DNA of 64,000 nucleotides from Lacunisphaera limnophila. Its GTDB lineage: Bacteria; Verrucomicrobiota; Verrucomicrobiia; Opitutales; Opitutaceae. Under the pieces are notes generated by a model. It saw only the letters and a program-made list of their open reading frames with translations, was not told where the DNA came from and did not search any database. Location of the stretch: positions 62,001 through 126,000 of the forward strand of contig NZ_CP016094.1 in the NCBI RefSeq assembly GCF_001746835.1, in the 5' to 3' direction. This document shows positions 17,888 to 27,344 of the stretch, piece after piece; position 1 is the first letter of the stretch, and each line of letters begins with the position of its first letter. The position numbers and the translations under genes were made by a program.

Positions 17888-19282
17888 TTAAACGTTCCCC
17901 AGCCGGGCGGTCGAATCGCCGAAGCGCTCGAGGCCGCTGACGCCGGCCTGATCGGCCAGGTCGAGGAAGAGGTTGGAGAGCGGCTGCGACCCGTGGTTCA
18001 CATAGCGGCCGCCACGGAGCTGGCCGCCGCCGCCGCCCGCGAGGATCAGCGGCAGGTTGTCGTGGGTGTGGCGGTTGCCGTCGGCATTGCCGCTGCCGTA
18101 GAGAATGCGGGAATTGTGCAGCAACGAGTGGCCGTCCACGTCCTTCACTGCCTCCATCTTCGCGAGGAACTTGCCGAACTGCTCCACGTACCAGCGGTCG
18201 ATCTGGGCCACCTTCTCGACGCGCTCGGTATTGTTCTGGTGGTGCGACAGGTCGTGGTGGCCCTCGGTGATGCCGATCTCGCTGAAGGAGCGGTTGTCGC
18301 CGTCATGCCCGAGCACGAAGGTCGCGACGCGGGTCGAGTCGGTCTGGAAGGCCAGGATCATCATGTCGTACATCAGCTGCACGTACTCGACGTGGGTGGC
18401 CGGGATGCCGGTGGGCGTGGCGACGACCGGGTCGGGGCCGGGGCCGAAGCGCTCGGCCTTCTCGATCCGGGCCTCGATGTCGCGGATGCCGGTGAGGTAC
18501 TGGTCCAGCTTCTCCCGGTCATCGAGGGCCAGCCGGCCCTGCATATTCTTGGCGTCGGCCATCACGAAATCCAGGACGGAGCGGCGCTCCTGCATGCGGC
18601 GCACGGTGTTTTCGGCGCGCTCGCCGTGGGCGCCGGCGCCGAAGAGGCGCTCGAAGACCAGGCGGGGGTTGTTCTCGGGCGTCATCGGCGTGGTGGCCGA
18701 CTGCCAGGAAATGTTGTACTGGTAGGCGCAGGAATAACCCGAATCGCAGTCGGCGGACCGGCGGTTGAGGTCGGCCGTCAGCTCCAGCGAGGGGAAGCGC
18801 GTGAGGTGACCGACCTGCTTGGCGATGACCTGGTCGATCGAGATGCCGGCGCGCACGTCGGTGGCGCTCTTGTTGATGCGGACGCCGGTGAGGAAGACGC
18901 TGTTGCCGCGCGCGTGGTCGCCGCCGCCGTCATTGCCGGCCGTGGCGTTGGCGTGTTCCAGGCCGCCGAGGACCTGCACGTGCGAGCGCATGCTCTCGAG
19001 CGGGGCGAGCGTGCCCTGGAGGGCGAAATCCGTCTGGCCGCCCGTCGGCCACCAACGGTCGGGAATGGCGCCGTTGGGGAAGAACACGAAGGCCGTGCGC
19101 AGCGGCGCGCCGGTGGCGGTGGTCGCCAACTGGGCGGCGGCGGTCGCCGCCAGCAGGCGGGACGGCAGCAGCGAGGTCATCGTGGGCAGCGCGATGCACG
19201 CCCCGAGACCCTTCAGGAAATGGCGGCGGCTCATGCTGGCGACTTGGTCACGAAGGAGGGGCGAATGGCGGCGGGTGTGCAT
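17888..19282 (-). CDS. DUF1552 domain protein, Tat-exported (module 1)
   Basis: The 464-residue protein matches the DUF1552 family, found mainly in Planctomycetes and Verrucomicrobia. A twin-arginine-like export signal SRRHFLKGLGACIALP lies at about 18-33. ATG 19234 would begin exactly at that signal (MSRRHFLKG) and is a real alternative start. Family landmarks are FVFFPNGAIPDRWWP, HARGNSVFLTG, HHDLSHHQNN and the C-terminal GSGNADGNRHTHDNLPLIL. The upstream gene, 20 nt away on the same strand, encodes the multidomain DUF1587/1592 cytochrome, the constant partner of DUF1552 proteins. The biochemical role of the pair is unknown. Confidence 0.88.
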   Translation of the reverse strand: MHTRRHSPLLRDQVASMSRRHFLKGLGACIALPTMTSLLPSRLLAATAAAQLATTATGAPLRTAFVFFPNGAIPDRWWPTGGQTDFALQGTLAPLESMRSHVQVLGGLEHANATAGNDGGGDHARGNSVFLTGVRINKSATDVRAGISIDQVIAKQVGHLTRFPSLELTADLNRRSADCDSGYSCAYQYNISWQSATTPMTPENNPRLVFERLFGAGAHGERAENTVRRMQERRSVLDFVMADAKNMQGRLALDDREKLDQYLTGIRDIEARIEKAERFGPGPDPVVATPTGIPATHVEYVQLMYDMMILAFQTDSTRVATFVLGHDGDNRSFSEIGITEGHHDLSHHQNNTERVEKVAQIDRWYVEQFGKFLAKMEAVKDVDGHSLLHNSRILYGSGNADGNRHTHDNLPLILAGGGGGQLRGGRYVNHGSQPLSNLFLDLADQAGVSGLERFGDSTARLGNV

Positions 19283-19301
19283 GGGGAGCGGGGTCGGGGT
19301 T

Positions 19302-21908
19302 TCAGCTGCGGGGAGTGGAAGGGCCGGCGGCGGGACCGGCGGTGTGCACCGGCGGATCCAGCCGGCGCTGCTGGAAGGCGGCGGAGCGGATGATGCCGTG
19401 CAGGAGGGCGGACGGGCGCGCGTCGGCGGCCTCCAACTGCACCACCAGCTGGTCGAGGATGTCGACGTCGGTGTAATCGAGGCCGCGGCCCAGGGCGTAG
19501 GTCAGGAGCTTCTCCGCCATGTTGTGCAGGTAATCCCCGCGGTGGCCGGTCGCCAGGATCCGCTTCAGCTCGCGGATGTCGGCGAATTTCTCGCCGGTGA
19601 TGAGCTTGCCGGCGGCCTCGACGGGCTGGTTGCTGTCCATGTCGCGCCAGCGGCCGAGGGCGTTGAAATTCTCCAGGGCGAGGCCGAGCGGGTCCATGCG
19701 GTTGTGGCAGGAGCGGCACTCGGCGCTGCGGGCGTGGAGGTTGAGCGTCTCGCGCAGGGTCATCTTGCTGAGCTCCTCCTTCGAGGCGACGTTCTCCAGC
19801 GGGGGGATGTTGGGCGGCGGCGGGGCGGCCGGGGTGCCGAGGATCTTCTCGAGGATGAACACGCCGCGCTTCACCGGCGAGGTGCGCGTGGGGTTGGAGG
19901 TGACCGCCAGCACGGTACCCTGCGTGAGCACGCCCCCGCGCGGACTGTCGGGCGGGAGCTGGACCTTCCGCATTTCGCGGCCGGTGACCCCGGCGATGCC
20001 GTAATGCTGGGCCAGCTCCTCGTTCAGGAAGGTGTAGTCGGCGTTGATCAGCTCGACGAGGCTGCGGTCCTCGCGGAGCACATGGGCGAAGCTCATCTCG
20101 GTCTCCTGCTGCATGGCCTCGCGCAGCGAGTTGGTGAGCTGGGGCTTGGGGGCCCGGAACACGGGGACCACCAGGTCGCGGATCCGGGTCAGTTCGTCCT
20201 TCTGCTCGGCGGTGCGCTGCTCGGCCGGTACGCGGTTGAGGCGGCGGAAGGTCTCGAGCGCCTGCTCGAAGTCGGGGTTGGGGTTCTCGCGGAGAAACAC
20301 GTCCAGCGGATTGATGATCACCGTGCTGATGTCGCGGGCTTGGAGCCACTGGCCGGTGAAGTTGCGGATGAATTCATCCGACTTCGGGTCGGCCATCATG
20401 CGGTCCACCTGTTGCGTGAGATTGGCACGGAGCCGTCCCTCCGCGGCGAGGCGGAACAGCTCGGCGTCGGGCATCGAGGACCACAGGAAATACGACAACC
20501 GGGAGGCCAGGGCCCACTCATCCACCAGGGGATGCGCCTCGCCCGGGGTCAGCGGCAGGGTCTCCTCCTCGCGGAAGATAAAGCGGGGGGAAGCCAGCAC
20601 GGCCACCATCGCCTGGGCCACGCCGGCCTCGAAGGTGCCATCCTCCTGCGCGGCCACCCGCTCGGCCATGGTGGCGAGACGCTCGATGGTGGGCTGGTCG
20701 GTCGGGCGGCGGAAGGCGTGGAGCGTGAAATCGGCGAGGAGCTCCCGCAGGTAGACGGCGCGCTCGGCGGCATCGGCGGGGACGGCCCGCGGGAAATAAC
20801 GGGCGTAGTTGGCCGGCTGCACCCAGTGGTCCCGGGCGAAGGGGCCGCGCACGGTCACGTCGTTGAGGCGGATCCGCAGGGAGCGTTTCTGATCGCGATC
20901 CGGACCGAGCGGACGGATCTCCAGGCTGAGTTGATGGTCCCCCGCCGCCCACTCCCGGGCAAAGGTCAGCTTGTAGGTCTTGAAGCCTTCGCGGACAAAT
21001 TCCTGGTCGAGGACGGTTTCGCCATCCACTTGGAAAATCACCCGGCAGCGGTTGTAGTCAAACTGGTCGTCCACGTAGCGCTCGACCGCGTTCAGGTTGA
21101 GTTCCACCTCGTAGGCGCCGGGGATTTCCACCCGGTGGGTCGTGCCGACGGTCGCCGGCGTGTAGTAGGACAGGTCCAGCGCACGACCCTCGATCGCGGG
21201 GGCGGGCCGCAGGAAGGCCGGGGCCGGGACGGGCGCGGCGGTGGCGGCATCGGAGGTGCGGGCCGTGTCGCCCAGCAGGGTCGCCGGCGTCTCCATGCGC
21301 ACGGTCACGAACTGGCGGCCCTCCAGGGCCCGCTCGGCCACCACGCGCGGCTGCAGGGGCACGGTGCCGGCCACGACCGCCTGCGCGGCATCGAGGTATT
21401 TCTCCAGCAGCATGGGCGAGAGCGTCAGCACATCGCCGTTGTTGTCGAAGCCGTGGCCGGTGTCGTCGGCGGGAAATTCCCTCTGCGTGTCGTAATCCAC
21501 CCCCAGCAGCTCGCGCACGGTGTTGCGGTACTCCACGCGGTTGAGGCGGCGCACCGTGACCCGGCCCGGGTCCGGCCGCGCGGGATCCAGCTCGAAGACG
21601 TCGCGCTTGATGAAGGCCGCCAGCTTGTCGATCTCGGCCTGCTCGAGGTAATCCTCCTCGACCGGGGGCATGATGCGCGAGCGCGTGTTCTTCAGCACCC
21701 GCAGCCAGAGCTTGTGGTCCTTGAGGCTGGCCTCGTCCTTGAAGGCATCGAGCGTCACGCCGCCCTCACTCTCCCCGTCACCGTGGCAGCTGTAACAATA
21801 AGTCTCCAGCATCGGCCGGATCTCCTTCTGGAAGGTGTCCAGGGCGGTCTGCGCGGACAGCACGACCGGGCATAGCAAGGCGAGGGCAAACCGGGGGCGG
21901 GGAAGCAT
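19302..21908 (-). CDS. Multidomain cytochrome c protein (DUF1587/1592/1588/1585, module 1)
   Basis: The 868-residue secreted protein begins at ATG 21908 with signal peptide PRFALALLCPVVLSA; the open frame extends further upstream but only as noncoding leader. An N-terminal heme motif CYSCH lies at about 42-46. DUF1587 follows (RRLNRVEYRNTVRELLGVD), then a carbohydrate-binding-like beta region, a DUF1595 segment, DUF1592, DUF1588 (TSPVKRGVFILEKILG, with the PPPPNIPP linker) and DUF1585 at the C-terminus, where CRSCHNRMDPLGLALE supplies a second heme motif. Such proteins occur with DUF1552 partners, as here. They are thought to be periplasmic oxidoreductase-like enzymes, but the reaction is not established. 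Confidence 0.88.
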   Translation of the reverse strand: MLPRPRFALALLCPVVLSAQTALDTFQKEIRPMLETYCYSCHGDGESEGGVTLDAFKDEASLKDHKLWLRVLKNTRSRIMPPVEEDYLEQAEIDKLAAFIKRDVFELDPARPDPGRVTVRRLNRVEYRNTVRELLGVDYDTQREFPADDTGHGFDNNGDVLTLSPMLLEKYLDAAQAVVAGTVPLQPRVVAERALEGRQFVTVRMETPATLLGDTARTSDAATAAPVPAPAFLRPAPAIEGRALDLSYYTPATVGTTHRVEIPGAYEVELNLNAVERYVDDQFDYNRCRVIFQVDGETVLDQEFVREGFKTYKLTFAREWAAGDHQLSLEIRPLGPDRDQKRSLRIRLNDVTVRGPFARDHWVQPANYARYFPRAVPADAAERAVYLRELLADFTLHAFRRPTDQPTIERLATMAERVAAQEDGTFEAGVAQAMVAVLASPRFIFREEETLPLTPGEAHPLVDEWALASRLSYFLWSSMPDAELFRLAAEGRLRANLTQQVDRMMADPKSDEFIRNFTGQWLQARDISTVIINPLDVFLRENPNPDFEQALETFRRLNRVPAEQRTAEQKDELTRIRDLVVPVFRAPKPQLTNSLREAMQQETEMSFAHVLREDRSLVELINADYTFLNEELAQHYGIAGVTGREMRKVQLPPDSPRGGVLTQGTVLAVTSNPTRTSPVKRGVFILEKILGTPAAPPPPNIPPLENVASKEELSKMTLRETLNLHARSAECRSCHNRMDPLGLALENFNALGRWRDMDSNQPVEAAGKLITGEKFADIRELKRILATGHRGDYLHNMAEKLLTYALGRGLDYTDVDILDQLVVQLEAADARPSALLHGIIRSAAFQQRRLDPPVHTAGPAAGPSTPRS

Positions 21909-21946
21909 GGGGCAGTGCCAGCAAACCTGCCCCGCCCCACTTTGCA

Positions 21947-21964
21947 AATTCTTGCGTAAGAATT
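21947..21964. promoter_or_regulatory. Short perfect palindrome in a divergent promoter region
   Basis: AATTCTTGCGTAAGAATT (7-bp arms, 4-nt centre) lies in the 142-nt AT-richer gap between the divergent multidomain cytochrome gene and the PhoD-like gene. It could be a regulator site for either gene; no known consensus was recognised. Confidence 0.35.
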
Positions 21965-22050
21965 GTGTGTTAGATTTGGCGACTCGCAAAATTAACCCGA
22001 TTTCCGTCCGGTCGGTTTGCCAATCCGGTCGAAACTCCCATGCTCGCGCC

Positions 22051-23442
22051 ATGACAACGCTCCGCCGCCCCGCCCACCGGTTGCTTTTCGTCCTCGGTTT
22101 GCTGGCCTCGATCTTCGGCCTGCCGTCCGCCGCCCTGGCCGCGCCGTCGATCATCTCCGGCCCCATGCTGGGCTACCGGGCCCACCGCGAGGTGTTCCTC
22201 TGGGTTGAGGCCAAGGAGGCGCAGACCGTCACACTCGACTACTGGCTCGCCGGCCAGCCGGCGACCAAACGCACGCTCACGCAGGCCAACCCCGCCGTCA
22301 CACCCGCCGGCGGCCAGATCATCCACTTCCGCCCGGGCCTGCTCGAGCCGGGGGCCCGTTACGAGTACACGCTCAGCCTCGACGGCGTGGCGCAGGCCCT
22401 CCCATTCCCCGCCACCTTCCAGACGCAGGCCCTGTGGGAATGGCGCACACCGGCCCCTGATTTCAAATTCGTCACCGGCTCCTGCGCCTACATCAACGAC
22501 CCCGCGTTCGACCGCCCGGGCACGCCCTACGGCAAGACCACCCGCACCTTCGAGCTGATGGGTGACAGCGGCGCCGACTTTGCCGTCTGGCTCGGCGACA
22601 ACTGGTATTACCGCGAGCCCGACTACGACTCGGTCAGCGGCCTCTGGTACCGCCCGCAGCACGACCGCGCGATCCCCGAGATGCGGAAACTTCTCGGCAC
22701 GATGCACCACTACGCCACGTGGGACGACCATGACTACGGCCCGAACGACTCGAATTCTTCCTACGAGTACAAGGACGAGGCCCTGAAGATCTTCCGGGCC
22801 TACTGGGGCAATCCCTCGTACGGCGAAGCGGACAACCCCGGCGTCCACACCAAGTTCTACTGGAGCGACGCCGCCTTCTTCCTCCTCGACAACCATTATC
22901 ACCGCGACGCCGCCACGCTCAACCAGGACCTCCATCCCGGGAAATCCCAGTATGGGCGCAAGCAGCTCGAGTGGCTCAAACAGTCGCTCATCGCCGCCAA
23001 GGAGCTGAAGCACTTCAAATTCTTCTTCATCGCGACGGGCAACCAGATGCTGCAGGTCCGCACCGGCGCCGAGTCGCACCAGGAATACCGCCGCGAGCGC
23101 GAGGAACTCCTCGCCTTCATCCGCGAGCAGGAGATCACCGGCGTCGTGTTTCTCACGGGTGATGTCCACCACTCCGGCCTCTACCGCCGCCAGCTGGCCA
23201 AGGACGGCCCCTGGGTCTACGAGATCACGGCCTCCCCCTTCTCCAGCGGTTCCTGGGACGTGGAGAAAAGCAACAAGGCCACCGATCCCTACCTCGTGAA
23301 GGACTCCCTCGTCGGCGACCAGAATTTCACCACCGTCGAGGTCCGCGGCCCCAAGGACGCCCGCGAGCTGGTCATCACCTGCATCGACAAGCAGGGCGTC
23401 ACCCGCTTCACGCACACGGTGCCGCTGGCCGATTTGCAGTAA
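22051..23442 (+). CDS. Secreted PhoD-like alkaline phosphatase (metallophosphatase)
   Basis: The 463-residue protein starts at ATG 22051 with a signal peptide ending near LPSAALA-APS. An N-terminal fibronectin-like domain (about 35-130) precedes the PhoD metallophosphatase domain. Metal-site motifs are VTGSCAY, VWLGDNWYY, TWDDHDYGPND and, later, LTGDVHHSG. Members hydrolyse phosphate mono- or diesters using Fe/Ca in the periplasm. The protein lacks the long twin-arginine leader of Bacillus PhoD. It is divergent from the module 1 cytochrome, and a TonB-dependent receptor gene follows 182 nt downstream. Confidence 0.87.
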   Translation: MTTLRRPAHRLLFVLGLLASIFGLPSAALAAPSIISGPMLGYRAHREVFLWVEAKEAQTVTLDYWLAGQPATKRTLTQANPAVTPAGGQIIHFRPGLLEPGARYEYTLSLDGVAQALPFPATFQTQALWEWRTPAPDFKFVTGSCAYINDPAFDRPGTPYGKTTRTFELMGDSGADFAVWLGDNWYYREPDYDSVSGLWYRPQHDRAIPEMRKLLGTMHHYATWDDHDYGPNDSNSSYEYKDEALKIFRAYWGNPSYGEADNPGVHTKFYWSDAAFFLLDNHYHRDAATLNQDLHPGKSQYGRKQLEWLKQSLIAAKELKHFKFFFIATGNQMLQVRTGAESHQEYRREREELLAFIREQEITGVVFLTGDVHHSGLYRRQLAKDGPWVYEITASPFSSGSWDVEKSNKATDPYLVKDSLVGDQNFTTVEVRGPKDARELVITCIDKQGVTRFTHTVPLADLQ

Positions 23443-23624
23443 CCGCCCACCATTGCGAGCATCGCGCGGGCGTCACCGCGCCTTGCCCGGCGGACCTCGC
23501 TTCCCCACCTTGCGCCCATTAGCATTCTTCGCGGGGTAGATTCAGCAGTCTGCCATTCCCGGCCCGACCCAACCCCGGGCTTGCGCTTTTGGGGCCGGGG
23601 ACTCCCATTCGGCGGTTCCCACCG

Positions 23625-25628
23625 ATGAGACTGCCCCTCCGTCCCCGTTCCCTCCTGCCGTTAATCGCCCTCCTCGCCACCGGCCTCCGCGCCGACGAGG
23701 TGCAACAGCTCCCCGACATGGTCGTCGAGCGCCCCGTCACCCGCGACGTCCAGGTCAGCCTGGTGGAACTGGCGCCGACGGCCGAACCCGCCGCCGGGCT
23801 CGCCGCCCTCGCCCTCCGCACCGCCGGCCTGTCCGTCAGCGACGCCGGCGCCCGTGGCTTCGGCGCCATCACGACCCTGCGCGGCCTGGGCAACACCCCG
23901 TACTTCAGCGATTCGTCGGTCCCGGTCTACCTCGACGACATCCCGCTCGCCACCGGTTTCACCTTCCCCACCGACCTCTACGATTTCTCCTCCGTCGCCG
24001 TCCACCGCGGGCCGCAGGCCGCCACCCTCTTCGGCCGCGCCGGCGACGCCGGCGTGATCCACTTCACCAGCGCCCGCCCCGCCGCCGGCACCCGGTCCCG
24101 TGCCACCTTCTCCGCGGGCAACCACGGCCTCCTCGCCGCCAGCGCCTCCGTGCAGAGCGCGCCAAGCGCCGACACCGAGATCAGCGCGGGGCTCAGCGCC
24201 AGCCAGCGCGACGGCTACGTCCGCAACACCCAGCTCAACCAGGACGTGGACGACCGCGAATCCGTCTCCGCCCGCCTCAAGCTCACCCACCGGCCCGTCG
24301 CCGGCACGGAGCTCTCCTTCCACGTGCTGGGCCAGCGCGCCCGTGACGGCGCCCAGGCGCTGGTGCCGCTCGGCGGCCCCTACCATGAGGTACAGCGCGG
24401 CCAGGAAGGCGTGGCCGACACCGACTTCGCCGCCGCCGCCCTCGGCTTCAGCCGCGACCTTGACGCCGGTACACTCAGCACCACGACCAGCTGGTCGAAC
24501 TGGGAAATGAATCCCTACTCCAACCGCCTCGTCGTCTTCGGCGGCGCCGACTTCGATTCCGTGGTCACGCAATCGCAACGCACCTTCAGCGAGGAGATCC
24601 GCTTCGCCGGACCGCGCGGCTCGGGCGGCGCGTTCTGGTCGACCTCCCGCACGCGCGGCAGTGCCGACCGCGTGTTCAGCGGCTTCCCCATCGAGCAGTC
24701 GCGCTACACGACCGACGCCGACACTTTCGCCCTCTTCGGCCGGGCGAACTTCACCCCCGCCCCCGGCTGGACCCTCACCCCCGGCCTGCGCGCCGAACAG
24801 ACGGACAAGGACTTCACGCGCATCGAGACCATCCCCGGCTCCGCCGTGATCCGCCGCGATGACGACTGGTCGGCCTTCCTGCCGAGCCTCGCCGCCACCC
24901 GGAAGATTGACGACGCCACCGACCTCACCCTGTCCCTCGCCCGCGGCTTCAAGGCCGGCGGTTACTCCGGCTTCACCGGCCACGCCGACCTCGCGGCCTT
25001 TGGCGCCCAGCGCGCCTGGACCGCGGAGGCCGCCTACCGGACGACGTTCAAGGAATCCCACCTCGCCACCACCGCCCGGGCCTACGCCTCGCGCGTCACC
25101 GGGTACCAGATCGAGCGTTCCTTCGCCGTCCCGGGTTCCTTCGCCGATGAATACCTCGTGGTCAACGCCGGCGAGGCGCGCGTCCTGGGCCTCGAGCTGG
25201 AATCCAGCTGGAACCCCGCCGCCGACTGGACCGTGACGCTCGTTGGCTCCATCAGCCACGCCGAACTGGAGGAGTTCACCGATCCGTTCACCGGCGCAAC
25301 CTACTCCGGCAACCGCGCGCCCTACGCTCCTTCCGGCAATGGCGCGCTGCGCGTCGACTACCGCCCGGCCACGGGTTTCTTCGCCGGCGCCGGCCTCAGC
25401 TGGACCGGCACCACGTACTACGACGAGCAGGAGACCGCCTTCCTGGCCCAGCGCTCGTACACGCTGGTCGAGGCCGACGCAGGGTACGCCTTCGCCGCGG
25501 GCGAGGTGCGACTCTTCGGCCGCAACCTCGGCGACGAGGAATATTACAGCTCCATCACCCCCGGCGTCGGCCACGGCACCCCCGGCGCTCCGCTCACCTG
25601 GGGCGTGGAGCTGAGCGTGAGCTGGTAA
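23625..25628 (+). CDS. TonB-dependent outer membrane receptor
   Basis: The 667-residue precursor has a signal peptide (RSLLPLIALLATGLRA), a possible TonB box in the stretch PDMVVERPV, a plug domain (about 45-150: ITTLRGLGNTPYFSDSS, VYLDDIPLATG, VAVHRGPQAATLFGR) and a long beta-barrel ending in the aromatic C-terminus GVELSVSW. FKAGGYSGF and the final N-L-G-D-E-E-Y-Y segment are typical of siderophore-type receptors. The ligand cannot be read from sequence. The 182-nt upstream gap was checked for a cobalamin riboswitch and none was recognised. Confidence 0.9.
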   Translation: MRLPLRPRSLLPLIALLATGLRADEVQQLPDMVVERPVTRDVQVSLVELAPTAEPAAGLAALALRTAGLSVSDAGARGFGAITTLRGLGNTPYFSDSSVPVYLDDIPLATGFTFPTDLYDFSSVAVHRGPQAATLFGRAGDAGVIHFTSARPAAGTRSRATFSAGNHGLLAASASVQSAPSADTEISAGLSASQRDGYVRNTQLNQDVDDRESVSARLKLTHRPVAGTELSFHVLGQRARDGAQALVPLGGPYHEVQRGQEGVADTDFAAAALGFSRDLDAGTLSTTTSWSNWEMNPYSNRLVVFGGADFDSVVTQSQRTFSEEIRFAGPRGSGGAFWSTSRTRGSADRVFSGFPIEQSRYTTDADTFALFGRANFTPAPGWTLTPGLRAEQTDKDFTRIETIPGSAVIRRDDDWSAFLPSLAATRKIDDATDLTLSLARGFKAGGYSGFTGHADLAAFGAQRAWTAEAAYRTTFKESHLATTARAYASRVTGYQIERSFAVPGSFADEYLVVNAGEARVLGLELESSWNPAADWTVTLVGSISHAELEEFTDPFTGATYSGNRAPYAPSGNGALRVDYRPATGFFAGAGLSWTGTTYYDEQETAFLAQRSYTLVEADAGYAFAAGEVRLFGRNLGDEEYYSSITPGVGHGTPGAPLTWGVELSVSW

Positions 25629-25712
25629 GACCGCCGCTACAGGTGCGCCACGGGGAATAGCCTCGCCAAGGCCGACGCCCGGGCTAATTTTTTGTGGGCA
25701 AAAGCAACTCGT

Positions 25713-26483
25713 ATGGAGACCAAACAACAAATCGTCGCCAACTGGCTGCCCCGCTACACCGGCGTGGCCCTCAAGCAGTTCGGCCGCTACATCCTGCTCA
25801 CGAACTTCGACCGCTACGTTGAGCTCTTCGCCCAGTGGCACCGCGTGCCCGTCCACGGCCGCCACAAGCCCATGCTCAGCGCCACCGCGGGCAACATCTC
25901 GATCATCAACTTCGGCATGGGCAGCGCCACCGCCGCCACGGTCATGGACCTGCTGAGCGCCATCAACCCCAAGGCCGTCCTCTTCCTCGGCAAGTGCGGC
26001 GGCGTGAAGCACCGCGCCCGCATCGGCGACCTCATCCTCCCCATCGCCGCCATCCGCGGCGAGGGCACGAGCAACGACTACTTCCCGCCCGAGGTCCCCG
26101 CCCTGCCCTCCTTCGCGCTGCAGAAGGCCATCTCCACCACCATCCGCGAGCACAAGAAGGACTACTGGACCGGCACCGTCTACACCACCAACCGCCGCGT
26201 CTGGGAACACGACAAGATCTTCAAGACCTACCTCAAGAAGATCCGCGCCATGGCCGTCGACATGGAGACCGCCACCATCTTCATCACCGCTTTCGCCAAC
26301 GAGACGCCCGCCGGCGCCCTGCTCCTCGTCTCCGACGAGCCCATGACCCCGCAGGGTGTGAAGACCGCGGTCAGCGACAAGGCCGTCGACGACGCCCACG
26401 TCATCTCCCACCTGCGCATCGGCCTCGATTCCCTGAAGCAGCTCATCAACAAGGGCGTCACGGTGAAGCACCTGAAGTTCTGA
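25713..26483 (+). CDS. amn: AMP nucleosidase
   Basis: The enzyme cleaves AMP to adenine and ribose 5-phosphate. The 256-residue protein is the short form known in Bacteroidetes and Verrucomicrobia. It opens with METKQQIVANWLPRYTG, then ILLTNFDRYVELFA, and has the nucleoside phosphorylase core: INFGMGSATAATVMDLL, FLGKCGGVK, and AVDMETATIF with the Met-Glu ribose-binding pair. ATG 25713 gives this conserved N-terminus; a start at 25692 adds seven unlikely residues. It stands alone between the receptor and MBL genes. Confidence 0.9.
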   Translation: METKQQIVANWLPRYTGVALKQFGRYILLTNFDRYVELFAQWHRVPVHGRHKPMLSATAGNISIINFGMGSATAATVMDLLSAINPKAVLFLGKCGGVKHRARIGDLILPIAAIRGEGTSNDYFPPEVPALPSFALQKAISTTIREHKKDYWTGTVYTTNRRVWEHDKIFKTYLKKIRAMAVDMETATIFITAFANETPAGALLLVSDEPMTPQGVKTAVSDKAVDDAHVISHLRIGLDSLKQLINKGVTVKHLKF

Positions 26484-26502
26484 CCCAACCGGCGGAATTT
26501 CC

Positions 26503-26599
26503 CCGCGGATAACGCCGATGAACGCGGATCAATCCTGAAGTCAGGAACAGTGCCCACTCCACCCATGCCTTTATCCGCGCCCATCCGCGTTATTCGCGG
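26503..26599. repeat. Paired inverted repeat, CCGCGGATAACGC family
   Basis: A 27-nt arm at 26503-26529 faces an inverted copy at 26573-26599 with 4 mismatches. The pair fills the gap between the AMP nucleosidase and MBL genes. It is a further repeat family, distinct from the TGTAGGG, CACAGAGG and TTGTGGCC groups. Confidence 0.75.
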
Positions 26600-26617
26600 T
26601 GAATCCGTCCCCTCCCC

Positions 26618-27310
26618 ATGCTGATCCGGATCAAGGGCGCCATTTCCAACTGCTACCTGCTGCTCGGCGAGCGGCCGGTGCTGGTGGACACCGGCGCGCC
26701 GGGCGACCTCAAGCGCATCCTCGCCGGCCTCAAGGCCCATGGCCTGGCCCCGGCGGACCTCGCCCTGATTCTCCTCACCCACGGCCACAGCAACCACGCG
26801 GGCTGTGCGGCGGAACTGCAGCGCCGCAGCGGCGTCCACGTCGCCCTGCACGTCGGCGACGCCGAGCTCGCCCGCACCGGTCACAACGGCGTGCTGGCGC
26901 CCCAGGACATCCTCGGCCGCGTGCTGCGTCCCTTCGTGGACGAGCCCTTCGAACCCTTCGAACCCGGCCTGCTTTTCCGGGACGGTTTTTCGCTGGAGCC
27001 CTACGGGGTGAAGGGCCGCGTGCTCGCCACCCCCGGCCACACCGCCGGCTCCGCCTCGGTGGTGCTCGCGTCGGGCGAGGCGATCATCGGCGACGTGCTG
27101 CGCGGCAGCTTCGTCTGGCCCAACAAGTCGCGCCCCCACTGGTTCTGCCGCGACCCCGAGTCCAACACCCGCAGCATCGTGCGCCTCGCCCGCGAGGGCC
27201 TGCTGCGCTGCCACCCCGGCGTCTTCGGCAGTTTCCCGGGCACGGAGCTCGGCCAGTACCTCCGCACCGACACGGGCGAGGTCATGGCGCTGTCGGGCGA
27301 GCCGGTTTAG
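26618..27310 (+). CDS. MBL-fold metallohydrolase with altered metal motif
   Basis: The 230-residue protein has the metallo-beta-lactamase order of motifs: VLVDTGAPGD, then THGHSNHAG (His55, His57, Asn59, His60), TPGHTAGS, and IIGDV for the bridging aspartate. In the canonical H-x-H-x-D-H motif the fifth position is aspartate, a ligand of the second metal; here it is asparagine. The enzyme may bind one metal or have altered chemistry. It is similar in size to glyoxalase II-like hydrolases. The leader is pyrimidine-rich (CCCCTCCCC) before ATG 26618. Confidence 0.8.
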   Translation: MLIRIKGAISNCYLLLGERPVLVDTGAPGDLKRILAGLKAHGLAPADLALILLTHGHSNHAGCAAELQRRSGVHVALHVGDAELARTGHNGVLAPQDILGRVLRPFVDEPFEPFEPGLLFRDGFSLEPYGVKGRVLATPGHTAGSASVVLASGEAIIGDVLRGSFVWPNKSRPHWFCRDPESNTRSIVRLAREGLLRCHPGVFGSFPGTELGQYLRTDTGEVMALSGEPV

Positions 27311-27344
27311 CGCCTGCGGCGCGCCATACCCAGCCCAGTCGGCC

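Noticed and set aside
18819-21875. 1018-codon open frame on the plus strand opposite the DUF1552 and cytochrome genes
   Set aside because: The translation is an Arg/Gly/Val/Leu/His-rich shadow without domains, while the minus strand has clear families with signal peptides and heme motifs.
23443-23624. Cobalamin or other riboswitch before the TonB-dependent receptor
   Set aside because: I looked for the B12-box and conserved helices and found none; the region has no recognisable riboswitch core.
23661-26471. 936-codon minus-strand open frame opposite the receptor and AMP nucleosidase genes
   Set aside because: It runs through two well-supported plus-strand genes and has the low-complexity composition of an antisense frame.
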